Below, in pieces: positions 26,616-35,860 of a stretch of 64,000 nucleotides of DNA (its first letter is position 1; the number at the start of each line of letters is the position of its first letter). The translations under genes were made by a program, and so were the position numbers. This DNA comes from JBBPYC01 sp038200275. GTDB taxonomy: Bacteria > Pseudomonadota > Gammaproteobacteria > Burkholderiales > Burkholderiaceae_C. Below the pieces are notes generated by a model. It did no database searches, was not told the origin of the DNA, and was given only the letters and a program-made list of their open reading frames with translations. The stretch spans positions 84,777-148,776 of the forward strand of contig JBBPYC010000026.1 of assembly GCA_038200275.1 (NCBI GenBank). Direction: 5' to 3'.

Positions 26616-27483
26616 CAGGCAAAGCCGTTGCGATTCGATGCGCCGACGCTGGCACGGTCCAATGGCCGATGCCTGCTGCGAGGTTGTCTGCAAAGAAGTG
26701 CTGCATGGCCGCTAGGGTTCGATGACGTTCACTCTGCACCACAAATCGCGGCCCCAGTGTGACGCGGTAGCGCAGCGGAAACGTCGGCCGCCGAAACAGC
26801 GGCCAACCCTTGCACAGGTACGCAGACTCAGCTTCGATCAGCACAGTCTGGATTGGTGCGCCGGCGCGCTGGGCAATCAGGGCGATGCCGGCGGTTAGTG
26901 GGTTCACCGAGGTGGGCGTGCTGCTGCGCGTGGCTTCTGGAAAAATCAGCACCTTGTCACCCCGGCTCAGGTCGGCAGCGGCCTGCCGAATCATGCTGTT
27001 GACCGAATCGTTGCGGATATAACCGGCGAGCCGCGCACCTGCGCCCAGAAACGGGTTGTTCCACAGCCCCGCTTTCATGATGCATCCGGTGCGCCGAACC
27101 CGGGATGCAATTAGCAGTGCATCGAGCATTGAAGGGTGGTTTGGCGCAATGATAATGCCATGCTCTGCATTCAGCACGTCCAGCGCGGACAGATCGAGTC
27201 GGACCAGTCCCAGCACTTCGGCCAGCTGGAAAAAGGTTCGTGCGCACCAGCTGATCAGCGACCGCCCACTGGCGTGTCGGTAATGTGGCGGTAGCACGCG
27301 TGTGAGCACCCCGCTGACCAGACAGCCCCCGAGCAATAGCACGCCGAGCGCGACCAGACAGCTGTAGAACGCAGCCGCGCGCCAGCAGGCCAGCCCGCCG
27401 CGGCGAAGCAGCGACGGGAGTGGCCGACTTGCAGCACGGGTCGGTCGGGAAAGTCCGTCTCGGTGGGGAAATACAAAACTCAT
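26608..27483 (-). CDS. PlsC-like 1-acylglycerol-3-phosphate acyltransferase
   Basis: A 291-residue acyltransferase. One hydrophobic segment (about 38-60) precedes the HX4D catalytic motif in PNHPSMLD, and FPEATRSS is the acceptor-binding motif. The ATG at 27481-27483 overlaps the stop of the broken flavoprotein gene (ATGA), so its translation was once coupled to that gene and may suffer from its damage. In the cluster it would attach an acyl chain to a lipid-like acceptor. Confidence 0.88.
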   Translation of the reverse strand: MSFVFPHRDGLSRPTRAASRPLPSLLRRGGLACWRAAAFYSCLVALGVLLLGGCLVSGVLTRVLPPHYRHASGRSLISWCARTFFQLAEVLGLVRLDLSALDVLNAEHGIIIAPNHPSMLDALLIASRVRRTGCIMKAGLWNNPFLGAGARLAGYIRNDSVNSMIRQAAADLSRGDKVLIFPEATRSSTPTSVNPLTAGIALIAQRAGAPIQTVLIEAESAYLCKGWPLFRRPTFPLRYRVTLGPRFVVQSERHRTLAAMQHFFADNLAAGIGHWTVPASAHRIATALPDV

Positions 27484-28519
27484 GGAAGCGCGGCCGAAGG
27501 TATCTTGGCTTCGTGCAGGTGATTTGCCCGAGATCGCAGTGCTGGACGGGTGCGACGCAGGTGAAACATCGAGTCGAAATAGTAGATCGTCTTGAACCCA
27601 CAAGTCGACGGCCAGATCGCGCGGTTGCGGAAAATGTCGCCGGCCAACACGGCGAGCAAGCCTTCCTTCACACGCAACACTCTGCGCGGCGCGATGAACA
27701 ACTCGCGCGTGGTGGGATTCGTCCTTTGGTAGTTGAACCAAGAGAGCTCGCGCGGCCTGCGCCGCATGTGACAGTCAAAACGCCGCAATGCAGCCTTCGC
27801 ATCACGAGGCGACTTCTGCAACCTGGCCTCGATCACGTCCACCGCCTCGAAGGCGTTTTGCATCGCGAGAAACACACCAGACGAAAAAACCCGGTCAACG
27901 AGCGCGTACGCATCGCCGAGCAACATATATTGATTGCCGTGCGAGACACTGCTTTGATCGGCGTAATTTGCGGTGGCATTGCCGTCTGAAGACATCCGTG
28001 CGTGCTTAATGCGTTTGGCGAGGTTGTGGGGGTCAAGGGGATGGCGCCGACACTGGTGGTGCCGTCTCGCACGTAGCACCGTTTCACCACCCAAGCACTG
28101 CGCGCCTGGGCATTGCGAAGCAGTATTTCGTCAAATTCGCTGCGCGTCACCTGCCACGCCGACGACATCGATTTGTCCCGGGCTTCGGCAAACTCGACAT
28201 GGGTCGGGAGCGGGTGGCTTGGAGAATTGAAGTCCACCCCGTCCTTCTTCATACCAATCGCTGCGATTGCGTCGGCCACGCCAAGCTGTTCGAACAGCGG
28301 AAGATTGGCCGGTAATAGTGACTCCCCGATGTGGAAACGTGGATGCTGACCTTTCTCAAGCAGGATCAAGTCGATGCCGCGTTCGGCCAGCAGTGCCGCG
28401 CAGGTGGAGCCAGCGGGACCCCTACCGATGATGAGCACCTGGCAGGAATCGTGCAGCGCGTCGATAAGCGACTCTGACGCGATCGGGCAACTGCGGGAGG
28501 CCGTCTCGAGATCAAGCAT
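27480..28519 (-). pseudogene. Broken halogenase-like FAD-dependent oxidoreductase
   Basis: The N-terminal part (from ATG 28517-28519) has the FAD motif IIGRGPAGSTCA, FHIGESLLP and WQVTRSEFDEILLRNA. Around 28050-28070 the reading frame must change to continue into the C-terminal part (NQYMLLGDAYALVDRVFSSGVFLAM, then RTNPTTRELFIAPRRVLRVKEGLLAVLAGDI), which ends at 27480. Intact relatives are about 420 residues. Here most of the middle is gone, both between VVKRC and GTTSVGA and after VGA. Deletions plus a frameshift make a functional product unlikely. It was probably the first gene of the cluster. Confidence 0.82.
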
Positions 28520-28721
28520 CGTTTGCGAAAATCACGGCACGGGCGCAAGACGCGCATGCACCGATCGAAAAAGGCGGCGTGGTTGGATTTTAGCCCGGCC
28601 TGAAGGCGTCGATGCAACAGATGCTGCATCGGTGCGGTCACCATTTGTAGCTTATGCGCGCTGATCCTGCGCAGGGCCGACGTCACCGTTCGGTGCTCAA
28701 GCGGTCCCACGCTGAGGGTCG

Positions 28722-30902
28722 TCAGCCGGGCGTCTTTGCTGCCGGCACACGCACTGTCGGCGCGACCACGTTTCCCGCAGCCGGCACAGGCGCCACAACC
28801 GCGCCTGTTGGGTACGGCGGCGCCACCGTCACGTCACTCGAGTGAAACTGCACCACCAGCGGCACGATCAGCAGTGCCACGATGTTGATGATCTTGATCA
28901 ACGGATTGATCGCCGGCCCGGCTGTATCTTTGTAAGGATCACCAACCGTATCGCCCGTGACGGCCGCCTTGTGCGCTTCCGAGCCTTTGCCGCCGTGATT
29001 GCCGTCTTCGATGTACTTCTTCGCGTTGTCCCAGGCACCGCCGCCGGTGCACATGCTGATGGCCACGAACAGGCCGGTCACGATGGTACCCATCAACAGG
29101 CCGCCCAGTGCGCGTGGACCCAGCAGCAGGCCGACGATTACCGGGACTGCCACCGGCAGCAACGACGGAATCACCATCTCTTTGATCGCAGCCGACGTCA
29201 GCATGTCGACCGCACGCCCGTATTCGGGTTTGGCAGTGCCTTCCATGATGCCGGGGATGTCGCGAAACTGGCGCCGCACCTCGACCACCACAGCACCAGC
29301 GGCTCGGCCAACCGCCTCCATCGCCATTGCGCCAAACAGGTACGGGATCATGCCGCCGATGAACAGGCCGACGATCACCTGCGGATCGGACAAATCGAAG
29401 CGGACCGCGTGGCCATAGCTTTCGAGTTTGTGCGTGTAGTCTGCGAACAAAACCAGTGCAGCAAGACCTGCCGAGCCAATCGCATACCCCTTGGTGACGG
29501 CCTTGGTGGTATTGCCGACGGCATCCAGTGGGTCGGTGATGTCGCGCACGGAGGACGGCAACTCGGCCATCTCTGCGATACCGCCCGCGTTGTCGGTGAT
29601 CGGACCGTAGGCGTCGAGTGCGACGACGATGCCAGCCATTGAAAGCATCGAGGTTGCTGCGATTGCGATCCCGTACAGGCCCCCGAGTGCGTAAGCAGCG
29701 AGGATCGCAACGCAGACACACAGCACTGGCCACGCGGTGGACCGCATCGATACGCCCAGGCCAGCGATGATGTTGGTGCCGTGACCGGTGGTGGAGGCCT
29801 GGGCAATGTGCTTGACGGGTGAGAACTGGGTGCCGGTGTAGAACTCGGTGATCCAGACCAGCGCCGCCGTCAGCGCAAGTCCGATGAAGCAGGCGCCGAA
29901 CAGCTTGAGCTGGCTGCCGCTGGCGGTAATTGCATTGTCCGGGATCAACCAGATCGTGACGAAGTAGAAAGCGATCAGCGACAGAACGCCTGCGATCGCA
30001 AGGCCCTTGTAGAGCGCCGGCATTACGTTTTTCATGCCCGGGGACGCTTTCACGAAGAAGCAGCCGACGATCGAACCCAGGATCGAGACGGCGCCCAATG
30101 CGAGCGGATAGAGCACGGCGTTGACCGGTGCGGTCGTGACCAGCAACGCACCAAGCACCATGGTTGCGATGATCGTGACCGCATAGGTTTCGAACAAGTC
30201 TGCCGCCATACCGGCGCAATCGCCAACGTTGTCCCCGACGTTGTCTGCGATCACGGCCGGGTTGCGTGGGTCGTCCTCCGGGATGCCGGCTTCGACCTTG
30301 CCGACCAGATCGGCACCCACGTCAGCGCCTTTGGTAAAAATGCCGCCGCCGAGCCTTGCGAAGATCGAAATCAACGAGGAGCCGAATGCGAAGCCAATCA
30401 ACGGCGTGAGCAACTGGGCCAGTGCCGGCCCGTTCGTCAAGTCGGCCCCAGCCGATAAAAACCAATAGAACGCGGTGACGCCGAGCAACCCGAGGCCCAC
30501 CACCAGCATGCCGGTGATCGCGCCGCCGCGGAACGCCACATCAAGCGCCGGGCCGATGCCGCGCGTGGCGGCTTGCGCGGTGCGCACATTGGCTCGCACC
30601 GAAACGTTCATACCGATGAAGCCGCAAGCGCCCGAGAGCACCGCACCAACCACGAAGCCAACCGCCGTTCGGAGGTCGAGGAAGATCGCGATCAGCACAG
30701 CCAAAACGATGCCAACGATGCCGATCGTCTTGTACTGACGCGCCAGATAGGCTGCCGCGCCGGCCTGGATCGCCGCGGCGATCTCCTGCATGCGGGCATT
30801 GCCGGCGTCTTGCGCCAAGATCCAGCTGCGGGCCCAAATTCCATAGCCCACGGCCACCAGTCCGCAGACCAGCGCCAGCATCAATGCGGCAGTACCTGTC
30901 AT
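28722..30902 (-). CDS. hppA: Proton-pumping membrane pyrophosphatase, K+-independent type
   Basis: A 726-residue polytopic membrane protein that couples PPi hydrolysis to proton export. The substrate-binding motif DVGADLVGKVE (194-204) and DNVGDNVGDCAGMAADLFE (220-238) are intact. GNTTKAVTKG places Lys467 where K+-dependent enzymes have Ala, the established mark of the K+-independent type. The last 30 residues are a Pro/Ala/Val tail that looks unlike the family. The ATG at 30900-30902 has GAGGAAA upstream. Divergent from soluble ppa across 242 bases. Confidence 0.95.
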   Translation of the reverse strand: MTGTAALMLALVCGLVAVGYGIWARSWILAQDAGNARMQEIAAAIQAGAAAYLARQYKTIGIVGIVLAVLIAIFLDLRTAVGFVVGAVLSGACGFIGMNVSVRANVRTAQAATRGIGPALDVAFRGGAITGMLVVGLGLLGVTAFYWFLSAGADLTNGPALAQLLTPLIGFAFGSSLISIFARLGGGIFTKGADVGADLVGKVEAGIPEDDPRNPAVIADNVGDNVGDCAGMAADLFETYAVTIIATMVLGALLVTTAPVNAVLYPLALGAVSILGSIVGCFFVKASPGMKNVMPALYKGLAIAGVLSLIAFYFVTIWLIPDNAITASGSQLKLFGACFIGLALTAALVWITEFYTGTQFSPVKHIAQASTTGHGTNIIAGLGVSMRSTAWPVLCVCVAILAAYALGGLYGIAIAATSMLSMAGIVVALDAYGPITDNAGGIAEMAELPSSVRDITDPLDAVGNTTKAVTKGYAIGSAGLAALVLFADYTHKLESYGHAVRFDLSDPQVIVGLFIGGMIPYLFGAMAMEAVGRAAGAVVVEVRRQFRDIPGIMEGTAKPEYGRAVDMLTSAAIKEMVIPSLLPVAVPVIVGLLLGPRALGGLLMGTIVTGLFVAISMCTGGGAWDNAKKYIEDGNHGGKGSEAHKAAVTGDTVGDPYKDTAGPAINPLIKIINIVALLIVPLVVQFHSSDVTVAPPYPTGAVVAPVPAAGNVVAPTVRVPAAKTPG

Positions 30903-31144
30903 GTGCGTTTCCTCGAATGATTGAATAGGGTTGGGACACATGGCCTCAACACCCATTCGCTCGTTGGTCGAAGAGGCATGCTGGCCACATTCGTTGCTTC
31001 CTCGACCGCTTCCGAACAACGGCCTAGCCGATTGGCCAACGCGGTCCAATGTACCTGAATTGTTTCTGGCATCTGCGCTCGGGAAAGCACGCATTGCGCG
31101 ACCTAGAATGCCGCTTTATCCGCTTTCATCGAACGATTTTTCTT

Positions 31145-31687
31145 ATGGCTTTCGAACGTGTTCCCCCTGGCGAAAAAGCGCCCCACGAGTTCAACGTGAT
31201 CATTGAAATTCCGATGAATGCGGACCCCGTCAAGTACGAAGTGGATAAGGCAACCGGCGCGATCTTCGTGGACCGCTTCATGAGCACGTCGATGAACTAC
31301 CCGTGCAACTACGGCTATGTGCCGCAGACCATCAGCGGCGATGGCGACCCCGTGGACGTGCTGGTGATCACACCGGTTCCACTCATTCCGGGCGTGGTGG
31401 TTCCGTGTCGGCCGATCGGCATCTTGAAGATGGAAGATGAAGCTGGTATGGACGGCAAAGTACTCGCTGTGCCAACCGACAAGGTGCTTGCGATCTACAC
31501 GCATTGGCAGAAGCCTGAGGACATGAACCCGCTGCGTCTGAAGACGATCGCACACTTCTTCGAGCACTACAAGGATCTGGAACCTGGCAAATGGGTCAAG
31601 ATCATGGGCTGGGAGGGTCCCGAATCGGCCCGCCAGGAGATCGTGGAAGGCATCGCCAACTATCGGGGCAGCGGCTCCGCAGCTTGA
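31145..31687 (+). CDS. ppa: Soluble inorganic pyrophosphatase
   Basis: A 180-residue family I pyrophosphatase that hydrolyses PPi in the cytosol. The signature DGDPVDVLV supplies three metal-binding Asp residues; NYGYVPQT and the C-terminal KWVKIMGW are also family motifs. The ATG at 31145 matches the family start; no strong ribosome binding site precedes it. It is transcribed away from hppA, giving the cell an energy-wasting and an energy-saving PPase from one intergenic region. Confidence 0.97.
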   Translation: MAFERVPPGEKAPHEFNVIIEIPMNADPVKYEVDKATGAIFVDRFMSTSMNYPCNYGYVPQTISGDGDPVDVLVITPVPLIPGVVVPCRPIGILKMEDEAGMDGKVLAVPTDKVLAIYTHWQKPEDMNPLRLKTIAHFFEHYKDLEPGKWVKIMGWEGPESARQEIVEGIANYRGSGSAA

Positions 31688-31800
31688 GTTTCGGTTTCTT
31701 GACCCGAAGCAGACTGCTTTTGGCGTTTGAATGCTCCAGTCGACACGGCCCGCGAGTCATCCCCAACGCTGGCGACATTCCGCTCACGTTCCTCTAGTGG

Positions 31801-32049
31801 CTACACCGTAATCGGTGGCGGCGTTTCAGGCGGATCCCCGACGGGGGGGATCACATCTGGGCGAGTTGGGTCCTGCACTGGCTGCGGCGTCTGAGCAGGA
31901 CTGCCAGGTGGGTTTGCCGGTGGCGGCGGTGGGTTGCTGTTGGGCGGAACCTGACCGGGCGCCGGAGCATGTCCATGCACACCGCCCTCAACGAAACCGC
32001 CTTGCGGCGAGCTGGTAAAGCCGGCATTTCGGCTGTTCTGGATTGACAT
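31801..32049 (-). CDS. Small Pro-rich protein
   Basis: An 82-residue hydrophilic protein, about 30% Pro in its second half (runs of PPPPP, then PPG, QTPQP, PPETPPP). No signal peptide, membrane segment or Cys. Unrecognised. It is called because AGAGGAG lies 7-8 bases before the ATG at 32047-32049, one of the strongest ribosome binding sites in the window. It is downstream of the GNAT-like gene on the same strand, 21 bases after its stop. Confidence 0.55.
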   Translation of the reverse strand: MSIQNSRNAGFTSSPQGGFVEGGVHGHAPAPGQVPPNSNPPPPPANPPGSPAQTPQPVQDPTRPDVIPPVGDPPETPPPITV

Positions 32050-32070
32050 CTGTGCTCTCCTCTGAAGTGA

Positions 32071-33330
32071 TCAAGCAGGTGTTGCGGGCGGCTGGCGAAA
32101 CGGCGAGCGCTCTTGCAGCTCGTCCAGGTAGTGGGCGATGCCGGTACCCTCGCGCTGCAGAAAATTCTCGATCGCGGATTCGAACGCAGGTTCGGCAATC
32201 CAGTGCGCGCTGGTCGTGCGCACCGGCATCAGCGCACGGGCCATTTTGTGTTCGCCCTGCGCGCCGCCTTCAAAACGCTGAAACCCATGCGCGATACACC
32301 AAGCCAGCGGCTGGTAGTAACACGCCTCGAAGTGAAGGCAGTCCACCCGTTCGAGCGCGCCCCAGTAGCGACCATAGGCAACGGCTTCGCCGCCATGCGT
32401 GTTTGCAGGTTGCAATGCGATCAGGCTGCAAGCGATCGGGTGTGCGCCGCGCTCAGCGATGAACAGCAACCAGTTCTCCGGCATGGTGGCGGCCATGCGT
32501 TGAAAGAAGTCCGCGGTCAGGTAGGGCGCGTTGCCGTGCTCCAGATAAGTTCGCTCGTAACAACGATAGAAAAACGCCCAGTCGGCTGGCGTGATGTCGG
32601 AGCCACGTGCCCAGCGAAACGTCACACCGGCGTCGGCCACCTTGCGGCGTTCCCGTCGGATTTTCTTGCGTTTGTCCTGCGACAGGCTGCTCAGAAACGA
32701 ATCGAAACTGGCGTAGCCCGTATTTTCAAAGTGGAACTGCACACCGTGGCGCAGCAGCAGGCCGGCCTGCGCACACGCCGCCGAGTCCGCGTCGTTCAAG
32801 AACAACAGATGCAGGGAAGACAATTTGCTTTCCTTGCAGTCGGTCAAAAGCGCCTGCAACAGATACCGTCTTACCGCTGCATCGCGCGCGAGGAGCCGCG
32901 CACCAGGCACTGGCGTAAACGGCACTGCGGCGAGTGCTTTCGGGTAGTAGCGCAGTCCATGCTGACGATAGGCATCGGCCCAGGCCCAGTCGAACACGTA
33001 CTCGCCGTACGAGTGGGTCTTCAGATAGACGGCGCAGGCAGCATGGAGTACGTCGCCCTGCCATAGCGTCAGAAAATGCGGCGTCCAGCCAGTTTTGCTT
33101 ATAGCGCTTCTGCTCGCGTGCAATGCGCACAAGTAAGCGTGACGCATGAATGGGCTCGGCGCGACCTGGCTCATGGCCAATGCATCCCAGGCGTCGCCAT
33201 CGATCTCGTTCGGGTCGTTGAACACGCGAACAGCAAGATTGCTGGGGTCGATGCTGACCTGCTCGCTATTGATTTTCAATTTGCCTGCCACTGGGTCCAT
33301 GAAGTGCGAATCGGACGTCCCGGAACCCAT
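32071..33330 (-). CDS. GNAT-superfamily acyltransferase-like protein (DUF482/COG3146)
   Basis: A 419-residue protein of the family often labelled peptidogalycan biosynthesis/recognition. It has the double GNAT-like layout: SPFMRHAYLCALHASRS near the start, KRKKIRRERRKV in the linker, and GRYWGALERVDCLHFEACYYQPLAWCIAHG and FEGGAQGEHKMARAL near the end. Related FemAB-type folds transfer aminoacyl groups, but no reaction is established for this family. The ATG at 33328-33330 is chosen for a GAGAG upstream; a second ATG at 33300 is possible. Confidence 0.82.
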   Translation of the reverse strand: MGSGTSDSHFMDPVAGKLKINSEQVSIDPSNLAVRVFNDPNEIDGDAWDALAMSQVAPSPFMRHAYLCALHASRSAISKTGWTPHFLTLWQGDVLHAACAVYLKTHSYGEYVFDWAWADAYRQHGLRYYPKALAAVPFTPVPGARLLARDAAVRRYLLQALLTDCKESKLSSLHLLFLNDADSAACAQAGLLLRHGVQFHFENTGYASFDSFLSSLSQDKRKKIRRERRKVADAGVTFRWARGSDITPADWAFFYRCYERTYLEHGNAPYLTADFFQRMAATMPENWLLFIAERGAHPIACSLIALQPANTHGGEAVAYGRYWGALERVDCLHFEACYYQPLAWCIAHGFQRFEGGAQGEHKMARALMPVRTTSAHWIAEPAFESAIENFLQREGTGIAHYLDELQERSPFRQPPATPA

Positions 33331-33522
33331 GGGGAGGGCTCTCAGATCGGGTGTGTTTGCAGTATCGCGCAGCTCGGCGACTCCGCTTGAAGGGGTCACG
33401 TGACGACCCTGTTTGCCGCTATCCTGTCGGCAGCACGGCGCGTTCTCGCCGCCGACTTCAACCGGGCGGCCGGACGAGCCCCACTCGGTGGGCTGCCCCA
33501 ATCATTGCCGGAGCGCTTAGTC

Positions 33523-33861
33523 ATGAAACAGATCACTGCGATCATCAAGCCGTTCAAGCTCGAAGAGGTGCGCGAGGCGCTTGCCGATGTCGGCATGACG
33601 GGCCTTACGGTGACCGAGGTGAAGGGCTTCGGCCGCCAGAAAGGGCACACCGAGTTGTACCGCGGTGCCGAATATGTGGTCGATTTCCTGCCCAAGGTCA
33701 GAGTCGATCTGGTGGTCAAGACAGACGACGTCGAACCCTGCGTTGAGGCCATCATCAAAGCTGCACATACCGGCAAGATTGGTGACGGAAAGATTTTTGT
33801 GACGGACGTTGCCCGGGTGGTGCGCATCCGTACTGGGGAGATCGACGAATCTGCGCTTTAG
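33523..33861 (+). CDS. glnB: Nitrogen regulatory protein P-II
   Basis: A 112-residue PII trimer subunit that senses ATP/ADP and 2-oxoglutarate and relays nitrogen status. The start MKQITAIIKPFKLEEVREAL, the T-loop with the uridylylation site Tyr51 (ELYRGAEY), and GKIGDGKIFV with RIRTGE at the end are complete. glnB and glnK cannot be separated by sequence alone; absence of an adjacent amtB favours glnB. No nad synthetase or amt gene is adjacent in the window. Confidence 0.94.
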   Translation: MKQITAIIKPFKLEEVREALADVGMTGLTVTEVKGFGRQKGHTELYRGAEYVVDFLPKVRVDLVVKTDDVEPCVEAIIKAAHTGKIGDGKIFVTDVARVVRIRTGEIDESAL

Positions 33862-33922
33862 TAGCGGCTGCCTTTTCTGCCGAGAACTCGGCTTGCCAAG
33901 CCAGTGTCGGCTGCAGGCCATG

Positions 33923-34516
33923 TCAGATGCGTGAGTGCAGCAGGGCATTCAGCAGCGACTCCGGCTGCGTGCCGATTTTTATCAATTCGAGTTGCCACGC
34001 GTGCATGAAGCCGTGCGTCACACTGCCGTTCAAGAACAACAGCAGTGCGTCGAAATAGCCGGCATGGTTGAGCAAGCCGATTGGCTTGTCGTGGTATTTG
34101 AGCTGGCGCCAAGTCCAGACTTCAAAAAACTCCTCCAGCGTGCCGATGCCTCCAGGCAGCGCAAGAAATGCGTCGCAGCGCTCAGCCATGATGCGCTTGC
34201 GTTCGTGCATCGTCTCAACGATGTGCAACTCGTGCAGGCCGCGATGGGCATGTTCCAGCTCCACGAGTGCCCGTGGTATGACGCCGACCACACGTCCGCC
34301 CGCTTCGAGCGTCGCATCCGCAACCAAGCCCATCAAACCGCTGTGGCTGCCGCCGTAGACCAGTTGGCCACCATGCGTGCCAATCCATCGGCCCACCATG
34401 CGGGCTTGCGCTGCGAATGCTGACAGATCGCCCGAGCGCGACCCGCAGAAGACACAGAGTGAGAACACGGGCGACCGAGCGGGAACCGACGAAACGGAAG
34501 CGTTACGGTTTGGCAT
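33923..34516 (-). CDS. LOG-family protein (cytokinin riboside 5'-monophosphate phosphoribohydrolase-like)
   Basis: A 197-residue LOG/TIGR00730 protein: VFCGSRSGD near the start, GGSHSGLMGLVADA, and the catalytic PGGIGTLEE motif with an upstream MHERKRIM Arg. Members hydrolyse nucleotide 5'-monophosphates to free bases. It overlaps the RDD gene upstream by 14 bases and is the last of a five-gene minus-strand run that begins with the sigma factor at 36894. Confidence 0.92.
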   Translation of the reverse strand: MPNRNASVSSVPARSPVFSLCVFCGSRSGDLSAFAAQARMVGRWIGTHGGQLVYGGSHSGLMGLVADATLEAGGRVVGVIPRALVELEHAHRGLHELHIVETMHERKRIMAERCDAFLALPGGIGTLEEFFEVWTWRQLKYHDKPIGLLNHAGYFDALLLFLNGSVTHGFMHAWQLELIKIGTQPESLLNALLHSRI

Positions 34517-35027
34517 GCGATTCGGCAGCGATCAAGCGCGTCCCAGCCAATTCGTCGTGCCAGAACTGCCCGTACGGATGAAATCGACTGAGTAGAGCCC
34601 AGACACCAATCCAGCCGAGCCAAAGCACGAGTTGTTCTGTCGCTGGGAGGTCGAATGGCGCAGTGACCAGAAATGGCGGCACAAACCATAGCCAACAGCA
34701 TAGATACCGGACCAGCGCGCGTGCCTGAGAGGGCGGTTCACCAGACTTGTCGACCACACGCAGGTGCCAAGTCTTCATCGCCAATGTCTGGCCTTTGCTC
34801 CAGAACCAAACGAAATAGATGCCGAACACCAAGAACAAAAAAAGCTGCAGCAAATTCCGATTGTCTAGCGCATTGCGCGTCTGACTCAATGTGCCAAACA
34901 GATAGCCAGCGATGAACACCACCCCAAACAGCAGCAGCCCCTCGTAGAGCCAGCAGGCCATGCGACGCAGCAATCCTGGTGTGGGGTAATAGGCATTGGC
35001 CACTTCAGGCGCTGTTGTAGGGTGCAT
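34503..35027 (-). CDS. RDD-family membrane protein
   Basis: A 174-residue protein with the RDD domain: GLLRRMACWLYEG (the R-D-D Arg position with the first helix), GQTLAMKTWHLRVVDKSG between helices 2 and 3, and FWHDELAGTRLI at the end. Four hydrophobic segments. The function of most RDD proteins is unknown; some act in ion transport. The ATG at 35025-35027 fits the family start. Located between DUF3106 and LOG genes. Confidence 0.88.
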   Translation of the reverse strand: MHPTTAPEVANAYYPTPGLLRRMACWLYEGLLLFGVVFIAGYLFGTLSQTRNALDNRNLLQLFLFLVFGIYFVWFWSKGQTLAMKTWHLRVVDKSGEPPSQARALVRYLCCWLWFVPPFLVTAPFDLPATEQLVLWLGWIGVWALLSRFHPYGQFWHDELAGTRLIAAESHAKP

Positions 35028-35099
35028 CGGCCCAACATGGTAAGCGACCACTTGAAGCAACGGCTGACGGAAGACGGCCTGACCCCGAAGATTGACCGG

Positions 35100-35822
35100 C
35101 TACGGTTTGGCGCCGCCAACATCCAGTGATTTTTGACGTGGGCGCACCGGCTCATTGCGCTGCGGTAATAACGTGTGCGGGTCGATCTGATTCGGCGAAG
35201 CCAACTTGGGATGGGCCGTTGCGTTCGGGCCACCCATTGGCACGGTCGCGAGCTTCTTGGGGGGTACCGGGCGCACGGCCATCGCAGCGCCTGAAGGCAG
35301 CGACGGCGCACTCTCAACAAGTTTGTGCCGCGCATCCGGCGAGAGCGCTTGGTACGCCTCCCACTTTTGCTGCTTTTCGTCGCTACTGAGGCGTTTCGAC
35401 TCGGCAAAGTTCAACCGCGCCGTGCGACGCTGCTGTGGGCTCAGCTTGACCCACTCGTCCATACGCGCATGCACCAGCGCTTGTTCGGGCATGCTCAACT
35501 CATGGTGATTCCTAGACAAGGCAAGCCACTTGCGCTTCTGCCCAGCGCTCAGTCCGTCCCATTGTGAGGCCAGTGGAGACAATGCGGCGCGCTGGGGGGC
35601 AGAGAGTTCGCTCCAAAGCGGTTTGCCAGCCTTGGCAGGCCGCTGCTGCGCGTCAGTCCTTGCGCTGACCACTGCCGGACTGGCCGCAGCGGAAGCGCTC
35701 GCTTTGCCAGCAGCCACTTGCGCATAAGCCCATCCGCTGGACAAGACCAGCACGGCGAGCAGTGGCAGAGCCACTGCTCGCCAACCAACCGTTGGCTTCG
35801 AGTGAAAGTTGGGATTCCTCAT
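35100..35822 (-). CDS. DUF3106 exported protein
   Basis: A 240-residue protein with a signal peptide (about 1-35, ending AYAQ) and the DUF3106 pattern of repeated LS-x-QR-x2-L-x-P segments (PLWSELSAPQRAALSPLASQW, LSAGQKRKWLALSRNH, LSPQQRRTARLNFAE, LSSDEKQQKWEAYQALSPDAR). A Pro-rich tail follows. It lies next to DUF3619 and the sigma-factor gene, a recurrent arrangement in Comamonadaceae, which suggests an envelope-stress regulon. Function unknown. Confidence 0.87.
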   Translation of the reverse strand: MRNPNFHSKPTVGWRAVALPLLAVLVLSSGWAYAQVAAGKASASAAASPAVVSARTDAQQRPAKAGKPLWSELSAPQRAALSPLASQWDGLSAGQKRKWLALSRNHHELSMPEQALVHARMDEWVKLSPQQRRTARLNFAESKRLSSDEKQQKWEAYQALSPDARHKLVESAPSLPSGAAMAVRPVPPKKLATVPMGGPNATAHPKLASPNQIDPHTLLPQRNEPVRPRQKSLDVGGAKP

Positions 35823-35860
35823 ATCGGCTCTGTCATCGAAGCGGCACAGGCCACCGCGTA

